A stretch of 5,325 nt of DNA from Desulfuromonadales bacterium (GTDB lineage: Bacteria > Desulfobacterota > Desulfuromonadia > Desulfuromonadales > BM103), in contig DAOWJU010000021.1 in assembly GCA_030640215.1 (NCBI GenBank), positions 1-5,325 on the forward strand, written 5' to 3'. The notes beneath the pieces are model-generated. The model was given only the letters and a program-made list of their open reading frames with translations, did no database searches and was not told the DNA's origin. How positions within the stretch are numbered: the stretch's first letter is position 1; every line of letters begins with the position of its first letter. Both the position numbers and the translations under genes were made by a program. Positions 1-4,574 of the stretch are shown piece by piece.

Positions 1-210
1 CCTCTGGTAACGACCAGCGCCAATCTGACAGGTGAAACTCCTTTACATGATCCTATGGAAATTGAAGAGTCAATGGGGCGCATGCTCGACCTTGTTATCG
101 ATGGCGGCATCCGCTACGGTGATCCATCTACAGTGATCAGCCTCATAGACGATCATATAGAGGTCTTGCGTGAAGGCTGCGGCGATACCTCCTGGATCGA
201 TCAATTATGA
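1..210 (+). CDS. L-threonylcarbamoyladenylate synthase family (YciO/TsaC/Sua5), C-terminal part
   Basis: The gene enters the window already open in frame 1 and ends at TGA 208-210, giving the last 69 residues. Near the visible N-terminus PLVTTSANLTGE matches the STSAN-type motif of the YrdC/Sua5 fold. It is followed by a DP-x-EI stretch, LDLVIDGG, PSTVISL, DD and VLREGCGD, in the order expected for the YciO branch. Family members bind ATP, threonine and bicarbonate to make threonylcarbamoyl-AMP for tRNA t6A in the cytoplasm; YciO itself is a paralogue of TsaC whose exact role is less settled. There is no Sua5-type C-terminal domain, since the protein stops just after the REG-x-GD motif, as YciO does. 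The stop overlaps the next start (ATGA), so translation of the PDZ gene is probably coupled. The family is clear; assignment to YciO rather than TsaC is inferred from the tail. Confidence 0.85.
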   Translation, partial: PLVTTSANLTGETPLHDPMEIEESMGRMLDLVIDGGIRYGDPSTVISLIDDHIEVLREGCGDTSWIDQL

Positions 211-650
211 TGAAGTTGCAAAGAGTCCGTCCTGCGGTGTTGACGCGTTTCACAACGCTTCTGATCGCGGGAATGCTGGTTATAACCTGTTTTATAGCAA
301 CATCAGTTGGAGCTGATGAAGTACAGTTTGGCGGAGTTGGCTTACAGGTTGTGCCGACAATCAACGGCGATCTGGTGGTGTTGAATGTTCTTGAGGATGC
401 TCCTGCTGCGAAAATGGGTTTGTTGCCAGGTGACTTGATCTTTCAGGTGAATGATTTCCCGTTACAAGGTAGCGATTTCGGTAAAGTCGTTTCCGAGCAT
501 CTCTGGGGACCGGTCGGCAGCACAGTTGAACTCTTCTATCGTCGGCCTGGAATTGCCGGTGTGAGCAGGGCGGTCGTGCAACGTTCAGCGATCGATCCAC
601 GCCTGACCGTAACACCGACAGTGCAAAACGGTTCATCCGGGAGCAACTAA
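207..650 (+). CDS. Exported PDZ-domain protein
   Basis: A 147-residue protein. Residues 1-12 are basic, 13-35 are hydrophobic, and VGA-DE near residue 36 is a reasonable signal peptidase I site, so a periplasmic location is likely. Cys28 is preceded by VIT, a poor lipobox, so I do not call a lipoprotein. Residues about 39-125 form a single PDZ domain: GVGL (43-46) is the carboxylate-binding loop, followed by DAPAAKMGLLPGD (64-76), FQVND and GPVGSTVEL. No protease domain is present, unlike DegP or RseP, so it probably binds peptide tails or acts as an adaptor. A low-complexity Ser/Gly tail ends it. The start could be ATG 207 or the adjacent ATG 210; there is no strong ribosome site, and the ATGA overlap with the upstream gene points to translational coupling. 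The partner and substrate are unknown. Confidence 0.8.
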   Translation: MMKLQRVRPAVLTRFTTLLIAGMLVITCFIATSVGADEVQFGGVGLQVVPTINGDLVVLNVLEDAPAAKMGLLPGDLIFQVNDFPLQGSDFGKVVSEHLWGPVGSTVELFYRRPGIAGVSRAVVQRSAIDPRLTVTPTVQNGSSGSN

Positions 651-652
651 GG

Positions 653-1042
653 ATGCAAAAAGAGATCACAGTCGTTCTCTACGGCTATAAAGTTACCAAC
701 AGTGAATGGTCCCACAATATCAATTTTGAAGAGCTTGGCGCGTTTGTTGACAGTCTTCATGGCGACCTGAATAGTCTTGGCATTACAGTCTCTTATCTGG
801 AAGAAACTAAGAATATACTTGAGGTGAATGGTTATGGAGACCTGCTCAATATAGTTCGCCTGCGTTCCCCCAAAGACAACATCAGCAACCTCTGCCTTGG
901 TCATATCATCGGCCAGAGTGCCAACTGCGATTTCCTGGAGGATATCCGTCGCGGTGTCTCTCGTATTGCGTTTGCTCCGGAGATGATCGAACCGGAAGGG
1001 AGCAATAAGGTGGTTTGTCACAATTGTGGTTGTGGGTGCTAG
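653..1042 (+). CDS. Unknown protein with Cys-rich metal-binding-like C-terminus
   Basis: A 129-residue protein that I do not recognise. It is soluble, with no signal peptide or membrane segment. The first 65 residues read as a mixed alpha/beta fold: ITVVLYGY strand, a helix around 25-41, then LGITVSYLE and ILEVNGYGD. The last eight residues are CHNCGCGC, four Cys and one His at the extreme C-terminus, and two more Cys lie at 81 and 92. This pattern suggests binding of a soft metal or an Fe-S/Zn site, but that is inference. The layout of a short alpha/beta domain with an NG loop and cysteines loosely resembles DUF2703-like small proteins; I am not confident of that. The start lies two bases after the stop of the PDZ gene, with CGGGAG (638-643) nine bases upstream as ribosome site, so the two are probably one transcript. 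Confidence 0.7.
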   Translation: MQKEITVVLYGYKVTNSEWSHNINFEELGAFVDSLHGDLNSLGITVSYLEETKNILEVNGYGDLLNIVRLRSPKDNISNLCLGHIIGQSANCDFLEDIRRGVSRIAFAPEMIEPEGSNKVVCHNCGCGC

Positions 1043-1083
1043 AAGCGCTTGTAAGACTCGTACCTCAAACCTCAAATCTTTAT

Positions 1084-1392
1084 CTACTTCTGAAACTTCC
1101 TCACATAACTGACTAAGGCATTCATCTCCTGAGATTCCGATGAGATGAGCTGGGCACCGAGAGCATCACGCAGACAGGCATTGATGATGTCCTTGAGCTC
1201 CGTGTCGTTGAAGTCACCAACCATATCCAACCCTCTGCCATGTGGATGACAAGTAACGCAACCACGTTCCTTGGTGCCGAGCTCGACAGATTCGAACAGG
1301 GTCTTGCCCAAGCTCAAAGAGGGGGATTCAATAGCAAGTGCCTGGAATCCTGTCATGAGCAATATGCCAATTATGATGCACAATTTATTCAT
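1084..1392 (-). CDS. Small exported c-type cytochrome, one haem
   Basis: A 102-residue protein. Residues 1-20 form a signal peptide with cleavage likely after ALA (18-20), so it is exported to the periplasm, where haem is attached. The single haem site CVTCH is at 45-49, about the usual distance into the mature chain of a class I cytochrome c (LGKTLFES before it, HPHGRGLD after it). Residues 64-79 (ELKDIINACLRDALG) and 87-100 (SQEMNALVSYVRKF) are the expected helices; the last is the typical C-terminal haem-packing helix. The distal ligand is unclear: Met57 and Met90 are candidates, and Cys73 is unusual. GGGAG six bases before the ATG supports this start. It is convergent with the Cys-rich gene (41 bp between stops) and divergent from the LapA gene. 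Role is probably electron transfer; the partner is unknown. Confidence 0.88.
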   Translation of the reverse strand: MNKLCIIIGILLMTGFQALAIESPSLSLGKTLFESVELGTKERGCVTCHPHGRGLDMVGDFNDTELKDIINACLRDALGAQLISSESQEMNALVSYVRKFQK

Positions 1393-1442
1393 GGATATCT
1401 CCCGGAAACTGTGTAAAATGGCAGAGTTGAGAAACTGTTAAC

Positions 1443-1471
1443 AGATTACCGTTGAATTATCATGATGACAA
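1443..1471 (-). promoter_or_regulatory. Candidate sigma70 promoter of the cytochrome gene
   Basis: On the minus strand TTGTCA (1466-1471) and TAATCT (1443-1448) are separated by 17 bases, about 50 bases before the cytochrome start. The -35 box is close to consensus; the -10 box is weaker. A perfect 10-bp palindrome CTGTTAACAG (1435-1444) overlaps the end of the -10 box and the expected start of transcription, where a repressor could act. Confidence 0.4.
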
Positions 1472-1475
1472 GTTC

Positions 1476-1502
1476 TTGCACGGAAATATTTTTTCTGTGC
1501 AA
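1476..1502. repeat. 27-bp inverted repeat in the divergent cytochrome/lapA region
   Basis: Arms TTGCACGGAAA (1476-1486) and TTTCTGTGCAA (1492-1502) pair over 11 positions with one imperfect pair that would be G-U in RNA, around a five-base centre. A TATGAT -10-like box follows at 1509-1514, so the repeat covers the place where the -35 of the lapA promoter would lie. It could be an operator for one or both divergent promoters. A run of T inside it is not at its end, so it is not a standard intrinsic terminator. Confidence 0.5.
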
Positions 1503-1544
1503 ACTAAATATGATCTGTGGCTACCTTGTTGGGGAGGTTAATGA

Positions 1545-1844
1545 ATGAAAATCAAACTTGGCATTAGTCTCGTTCTGGCTTTTCTCGCCTTCATCTTCAT
1601 TTCGCAGAATGCTGAGACTGTCAGGGTCGAATTCCTGGCCTGGTCAATTGAGATGTCTCTTGTGCTGCTGGCTTTTATTCTGCTGGGTGCCGGCATTATT
1701 ATCGGTTGGCTGCTGAACAGCTATCTGCGCTTTGTGCGCAACCGCAAACAGGTGAATATACAGAAGAATATGCCAGTTAATGGAGAACATTCACAGGCCA
1801 GCGTAGCTCCTGGATCGCAGGAGGGCAAGGAAACTCATGGGTGA
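1545..1844 (+). CDS. LapA-domain (DUF1049) inner-membrane protein
   Basis: A 99-residue protein with two membrane helices: about residues 4-20 (LGISLVLAFLAFIFIS) and 37-58 (MSLVLLAFILLGAGIIIGWL), joined by the family signature SQNAETVRVEFLAW. A basic stretch RFVRNRK (62-68) follows and a hydrophilic tail ends the protein. This is the typical layout of lipopolysaccharide assembly protein A. In E. coli, LapA works with the TPR protein LapB to control LpxC and LPS synthesis. Here no lapB follows; instead an unknown two-helix protein overlaps by eight bases, so this may be a paralogue outside the usual lapAB locus. GGGGAGG (1531-1537), seven bases upstream, fixes ATG 1545 rather than the ATG at 1541, which is in another frame. 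Family call is firm; the role in LPS control is inferred. Confidence 0.85.
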   Translation: MKIKLGISLVLAFLAFIFISQNAETVRVEFLAWSIEMSLVLLAFILLGAGIIIGWLLNSYLRFVRNRKQVNIQKNMPVNGEHSQASVAPGSQEGKETHG

Positions 1845-2283
1845 TAAAACCAACCCGGTACAACAGATCATTAAAGATGCTATAGACAAAGGGACGGCAC
1901 TCGAAGCAAAAGATATCCGAGCGTTGCGTGCTGAGAGTAAGAAGGCGGCTACTCTGTTCAAGAGTACTTTCTGGATCGGTATTGTTATTTTCAATCTGGC
2001 TCTCTGGGTACCATTGCCGCTACAGGTCAATAAGACCATTCTCTACGTAGTTGCGTTTGTCGCCTTAGTGATTGCTCTGGTTGTGCCGATTTTTGGTCTC
2101 AGGAAACACCAAGTGAACCTGGAGCTGCTTAAGGTGCACAAAGAGCCACCTAAAAAGAAAACTGCCAGCGAGGCGGGCAGGGTATATATCGATCAGGTGA
2201 AGAAGCAGAATCGGCCCTTTGTCAATGCGGAGTTTGAGCTTTTGCAGGGGAGTAAGTGGACTGGGAATAAGAAAGAGGCTTGA
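1837..2283 (+). CDS. Unknown two-helix membrane protein, coupled to the LapA gene
   Basis: A 148-residue protein that I do not recognise. A charged N-terminal stretch (1-43, rich in Lys, Asp, Glu and Ala, probably helical) is followed by two membrane helices at about 44-62 (FWIGIVIFNLALWVPLPL) and 68-87 (ILYVVAFVALVIALVVPIFG), with a very short PLQVNKT turn between them. The C-terminal 60 residues are strongly basic (PPKKK at 104-108) and hydrophilic. Both long ends are most likely cytoplasmic, since LRKH follows helix 2 and KK precedes helix 1. The start overlaps the last eight bases of the LapA gene, with AAGGAA just upstream, so the two are translated as a pair and may act together in the envelope. 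No enzymatic motif is seen. The real gene status is well supported by overlap and composition. Confidence 0.72.
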   Translation: MGDKTNPVQQIIKDAIDKGTALEAKDIRALRAESKKAATLFKSTFWIGIVIFNLALWVPLPLQVNKTILYVVAFVALVIALVVPIFGLRKHQVNLELLKVHKEPPKKKTASEAGRVYIDQVKKQNRPFVNAEFELLQGSKWTGNKKEA

Positions 2284-2661
2284 CACCCGCCGAATTCACA
2301 TCCTCCCAAACTATGCGAGAGGACAAATGAAAATTACACCTCTTTGACCTTGTCATTCAATTGCTGTAGCTTTGCAATGTCTTATATTGAAGATATAGGA
2401 ATTGTCCATAACAACCGATTATCAACCTGTCAAAGTCGCTGACACAACTTCTAGGACACGTTCACTTTTGACGCCTTGGATAATCGACGTATAAAGACTA
2501 TATTTGTGTTGTTTTCCAGGTACCCGATCTTTATCAGAAAAAATCGGCTGTCTGCAGTTCACAGCACCGGAATCTATTGACCGGCTCCCGGCACGGCCCG
2601 CAAGGTGCGGCTCATTGTCATATTTCTATTGTTCAACCCTGATTAAATCACTGAGGTAAAG
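2284..2661. other. 378-bp region without a recognised gene, upstream of glsA
   Basis: I see no convincing gene here. The best signal is a promoter at 2468-2495 (separate entry). Short imperfect stems occur at 2524-2547 (CCGAT/ATCGG) and 2546-2565 (GCTGT/ACAGC), and a GC-rich patch lies at 2580-2612; none is followed by a T run, so no terminator is called for the preceding gene. A tiny reading frame at about 2327-2347 (MKITPL) has a fair ribosome site but is too short to support. If the promoter is right, glsA has a leader of about 160 nt that could carry regulation; it matches no riboswitch I know. Confidence 0.5.
2468..2495 (+). promoter_or_regulatory. Candidate sigma70 promoter of glsA
   Basis: TTGACG (2468-2473) and TATAAA (2490-2495) are separated by 16 bases, each one mismatch from consensus. 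It lies about 165 bases before the glsA start, with no other gene between. This is the best promoter match in the gap, but such boxes also arise by chance in AT-rich DNA. Confidence 0.45.
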
Positions 2662-3573
2662 ATGTGTATCCAGGAAATCCTCGACCAGATTAATTCAGAA
2701 ATGAGCCGTCGCGACGACCGTGGACAAGTGGCCAGCTATATACCGGAGCTGGCGTCGGTCGATCCAAACCGCTTTGGTCTGGCTGTCGCTATGGCTGACG
2801 GCCAGGTTTACAGTGTCGGGGATGCGGACGTACCCTTTTCTCTACAGAGTATTTCGAAGGTCTTTACCCTCGCTCTGGCCCTGGGCAAGGTCGGTAACAA
2901 GCTGTGGGAACGGGTGGGACGGGAACCGTCCGGAAATTCCTTTAATTCGATTCTACAGCTCGAACATGAACAGGGGATTCCGCGTAATCCCTTCATCAAT
3001 GCCGGGGCCATCGTTGTGACCGATGTCATTCTCGCGAGCAGCTCGCCCGCCGAGGCTCTCGCCGAGTTGGTCAATTTTGTCAGATATGCCGCAGACGATT
3101 CGAACATCTACATTAACGATGCCGTCGCTCTATCAGAGAAGCAGACCGGACACCGGAATTTTGCCCTGGCTCACTTTTTGCGCAGCTTCGACAACCTCGA
3201 CCATGCGCCGGAACTGACTCTGGGCACTTATTTTCATCAATGCGCTATAGAAATGAGTTGCCGCCAGTTGGCTCTGGCGGGACGTTTTCTCATCAATGCG
3301 CCGGGGATGCCACAATTGATTGCCCCAGACAGGGTTCGTCGCATCAACGCATTGATGATAACCTGTGGCCACTATGACGGTTCGGGGGATTTTGCCTACC
3401 GTGTCGGGTTGCCGGGTAAAAGCGGTGTCGGTGGCGGGATTCTGGTCATTGTCCCAGGAAAAGCCTCGATAGCAGTCTGGTCACCCGGACTGAACCCTCT
3501 GGGAAACTCTCTCCTTGGAGCTGAAGCGGTTCAAATGCTGGCCCAACAGACTGAATGGTCGATATTTGGCTGA
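2662..3573 (+). CDS. glsA: Glutaminase (serine-dependent beta-lactamase fold)
   Basis: Hydrolyses L-glutamine to L-glutamate and ammonia in the cytoplasm. The 303 residues match the single-domain bacterial glutaminase family (E. coli YneH is about 308). The catalytic SxxK motif is S63-I-S-K66 in [12 protein letters not shown]. The other known ligand and active-site positions are all visible: N113 in [10 protein letters not shown]159 in [10 protein letters not shown]166, Y190 in GTYFHQC, Y238 in TCGHYDGSG, and V256 in KSGVGGGI. Nothing essential is missing, so the enzyme should be active. GAGG (2653-2656) five bases before the ATG supports the start. It stands alone with its own likely promoter. 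Its DNA looks more GC-rich than the flanks, especially the AT-rich region that follows. Roles suggested for the family are glutamate supply and acid resistance through ammonia release; nothing here decides between them. Confidence 0.96.
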   Translation: MCIQEILDQINSEMSRRDDRGQVASYIPELASVDPNRFGLAVAMADGQVYSVGDADVPFSLQSISKVFTLALALGKVGNKLWERVGREPSGNSFNSILQLEHEQGIPRNPFINAGAIVVTDVILASSSPAEALAELVNFVRYAADDSNIYINDAVALSEKQTGHRNFALAHFLRSFDNLDHAPELTLGTYFHQCAIEMSCRQLALAGRFLINAPGMPQLIAPDRVRRINALMITCGHYDGSGDFAYRVGLPGKSGVGGGILVIVPGKASIAVWSPGLNPLGNSLLGAEAVQMLAQQTEWSIFG

Positions 3574-3780
3574 AAATCTCTGCCGTCGAATCGTTCGTTA
3601 TAAAAGCGGTGCAGTGTGAATTGACAGCAGAGTATCGATGGACGATTTGACTTCGTCGCGCATGATCAATGTAGACTGGCTGGAGCCATCAGAGAGATTC
3701 TACTTCATCACTCGCTGGTGAGCATAGTTTTAGACTTGAAACAGCCAACTTGAAATTATGCGCTGGCCATTCCTATATTG
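3574..3780. other. Region after glsA without a firm gene
   Basis: No intrinsic terminator for glsA is seen. One short frame, 3638-3721, encodes 27 residues (starts MDDLTSS, ends FYFITRW) but has only a weak ribosome site. Another, from ATG 3757 to TGA 3831, encodes about 24 residues (starts MRWPFLY) and runs into the first direct repeat. Neither can be supported as a gene. Composition falls towards AT from about 3720, which marks the start of the accessory patch. Confidence 0.4.
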
Positions 3781-3828
3781 CACGACTTCTGAAACGAAAA
3801 ACGGCTTCTTGTTGATAGAGACATTTAG
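3781..3828 (+). repeat. 48-bp direct repeat, copy 1
   Basis: Begins CACGACTT and ends GAGACATTTAG. It aligns without gaps to 4122-4169 with 42 of 48 bases identical; the last 28 bases differ at one position only (G or T at base 31). The 341-bp offset puts the candidate membrane-protein gene between the copies. The similarity fades gradually downstream (about 12 of 20 identical after a two-base gap), suggesting an older, diverged duplication. Confidence 0.85.
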
Positions 3829-3862
3829 ATGAGGTTCTAGCCTAAGCAAGAAACTATCAATT

Positions 3863-4099
3863 TTAAATTGCTGAAGCTTCCAAAGACATTTGAATGCCAA
3901 GAAAATATATACCAAAAATCACACTCACAGTGAGAACAAGCATGAAAGTCGCAACTAAACCTAAAACGACGGAATGTCGGTAGAGGGCTTTCCGTAAGCA
4001 GAGGAATGCAAGATAGGAACAAAGAAAAAATAGTGGGCCTGAAAAAACAACAATCATCATAACGAGATAGCTAATAGCATGATTGAGAATTGACCGCAA
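3863..4099 (-). CDS. Possible small two-helix membrane protein between direct repeats
   Basis: A frame of up to 78 residues, not recognised. Two long hydrophobic stretches, about 9-35 (YLVMMIVVF and GPLFFLCSYLAFLCL) and 43-68 (SVVLGLVATFMLVLTVSVIFGIYFL), are separated by the basic turn RKALYRH, as in real small membrane proteins. The full-length start would be TTG 4097-4099 with GAGAG 13 bases upstream, too far to be convincing; ATG codons 14 and 15 (4055-4060) are alternatives without a ribosome site. An in-frame TAA lies three codons before the TTG. AT-rich DNA easily produces hydrophobic frames, so this may not be a gene. Its placement between two direct repeats, as if a cassette, is the main reason to keep it. 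The stop codon lies inside the palindrome CAATTTTAAATTG (3858-3870). Confidence 0.35.
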   Translation of the reverse strand: MRSILNHAISYLVMMIVVFSGPLFFLCSYLAFLCLRKALYRHSVVLGLVATFMLVLTVSVIFGIYFLGIQMSLEASAI

Positions 4100-4121
4100 A
4101 TAAATTTATATTCTCTCAAAT

Positions 4122-4169
4122 CACGACTTACGATAAGAATAACGGCTTCTTTTTGATAGAGACATTTAG
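4122..4169 (+). repeat. 48-bp direct repeat, copy 2
   Basis: Partner of the copy at 3781-3828, same orientation, 42 of 48 bases identical. It sits just upstream (in minus-strand sense) of the candidate small membrane protein. Both copies can be read as NGF-[LF]-LIETFR on the plus strand and LNVSI-[NK]-KKP on the minus strand, but stops and mismatches at the edges argue that the repeat itself is non-coding or a relic. Confidence 0.85.
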
Positions 4170-4242
4170 GAAGTCCTTTAATCTGCAAAATTATGGCCCC
4201 CAGGGTTCGATACTTGGTGGCTATTGTTTTTTCATTTCTTTG

Positions 4243-4270
4243 TTGACATACCTGACCAAACAGGTAAGAT
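4243..4270 (+). promoter_or_regulatory. Promoter with an 18-bp inverted repeat between -35 and -10
   Basis: A perfect TTGACA (4243-4248) is followed by TACCTGACCAAACAGGTA (4249-4266), an inverted repeat with 6-bp perfect arms around six bases. TAAGAT (4265-4270) is the best -10 at a 16-base spacing; TATAAA at 4270-4275 would give 21. The palindrome fills the spacer, so a bound protein would either block RNA polymerase or, if it belongs to the MerR type, twist an over-long spacer. It is 16-18 bp, shorter than the usual 20-bp lux box despite the ACCTG/CAGGT ends. The transcript would start near 4277. Confidence 0.55.
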
Positions 4271-4276
4271 ATAAAC

Positions 4277-4368
4277 CACAGAACATCAGTTCTTCATTTT
4301 TACCTCCTAAAGAGAAACCCAAAACCCGTTGCCCCACAGTCCCCCTCCTGGCCTGTGGGGCTTTTTTT
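4277..4368 (+). ncRNA. Candidate small regulatory RNA with two anti-Shine-Dalgarno segments
   Basis: The unit from promoter to terminator is about 92 nt and contains no ATG, GTG or TTG on this strand, so no leader peptide. Predicted parts are a short 5' hairpin AGAAC-ATCA-GTTCT (4280-4293); an open U-rich then A-rich stretch holding ACCTCCT (4302-4308), an exact complement of the AGGAGGT ribosome site; and the terminator hairpin, whose 13-base loop TCCCCCTCCTGGC (4340-4352) also exposes CCCCCTCCT. C/U-rich loops that pair with ribosome sites are known from other bacterial small RNAs (for example sX13 of Xanthomonas, the cuckoo RNAs of alphaproteobacteria, and RsaE/RoxS of Firmicutes). The resemblance is of logic, not sequence. 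The U tail would suit Hfq. Function is inferred; the alternative is a chance promoter before the terminator of a lost gene. Confidence 0.5.
4331..4368 (+). terminator. Strong intrinsic terminator
   Basis: GCCCCACAG (4331-4339) pairs perfectly with CTGTGGGGC (4353-4361), a GC-rich 9-bp stem, followed directly by seven T (4362-4368). The 13-base loop is almost all C, T and G. It works only on the plus strand, since the minus-strand side has no T run. No complete plus-strand gene precedes it within 700 bp, so it most likely ends the small RNA. Confidence 0.88.
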
Positions 4369-4397
4369 CTTATTAGTCAGTGACATCACTTATATTC

Positions 4398-4526
4398 GCA
4401 CTTACAAAGGATGTGTTTGATTACATCGAAATGTTCTATAATCCTAAACGACGTCATGGCTATAATAATGATGTGTCCCCAGTCGCATTTGAGAAGCGGT
4501 ACTTTCAACAGACAGCGAGTGTCTAG
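4398..4526 (+). pseudogene. C-terminal remnant of an IS3-family transposase (OrfB)
   Basis: From about codon 4407 to TAG 4524-4526 the frame reads KDVFDYIEMFYNPKRRHGYN, then NDVSPVAFEKRYFQQ. This is the well-known end of the rve-type integrase domain of IS3-family OrfB, including the final YIE-x-FYN-x-RRH block next to the last catalytic Glu region. Only about 40 residues remain. The rest of OrfB, all of OrfA and the left IS end are absent from the window. Homology stops abruptly at about 4400, some 30 bases after the small-RNA terminator, so that is the break point of a deletion or recombination. The protein cannot be active. Confidence 0.88.
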
Positions 4527-4544
4527 AGAATCGGGGGCGATTCC
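4526..4544 (+). mobile_element. Right end of the IS3-family element (inverted repeat)
   Basis: Just after the transposase stop lies GAATCGGGGGCGATTC (4528-4543), a perfect 6-bp-arm inverted repeat with a GGGG centre, followed by C. Position right behind the OrfB stop and the GGGGGCGATTC core fit the right terminal repeat of this IS group, which normally ends in CA; here the last bases read CC, so the tip is altered or the exact end is uncertain. No matching left end (TGAATCGCCCCC-like) was found in the window. The same hairpin could weakly serve as a transcription barrier after the RdgC-like gene on the minus strand. Confidence 0.6.
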
Positions 4545-4574
4545 TACCCCAGATCTTAATATTGCAGAGAGAGC

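Noticed and set aside
207..300. Lipoprotein signal in the PDZ protein (Cys28)
   Set aside because: Thr at the position before Cys and a hydrophobic stretch that continues past it do not fit a lipobox; a signal peptidase I site after residue 36 fits better.
647..1075. Minus-strand 142-residue frame opposite the Cys-tail gene
   Set aside because: A shadow frame: the plus-strand frame has a ribosome site, tight coupling to the upstream gene and more protein-like composition.
1030..1084. Possible bidirectional terminator between the convergent Cys-tail and cytochrome genes
   Set aside because: Only an 8-bp AAGCGCTT palindrome without loop and no adjacent T run is present.
3730..3915. Minus-strand 61-residue frame overlapping repeat copy 1
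   Set aside because: It overlaps the better hydrophobic frame, has no ribosome site, and the matching frame in repeat copy 2 meets an early stop.
3781..4169. Integron attC sites flanking the small gene
   Set aside because: The repeats lack the RYYYAAC and GTTRRRY core pairs and the long imperfect hairpin of attC, and no integrase gene is seen.
4196..4225. GGTTCGAT preceded by CCCAG, looking like the T arm of a tRNA
   Set aside because: The T stem pairs poorly and no matching 5' acceptor strand, D arm or anticodon arm lies at the right distance.
4249..4266. lux-box-like ACCTG...CAGGT
   Set aside because: The repeat spans only 16 bases between those ends, where LuxR-type sites span 20, and no luxR or luxI gene is present in the window.
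4090..4383. Plus-strand 97-residue frame starting at TTG
   Set aside because: It runs through a direct repeat, the promoter, and the intrinsic terminator, has no ribosome site and no recognisable domain.
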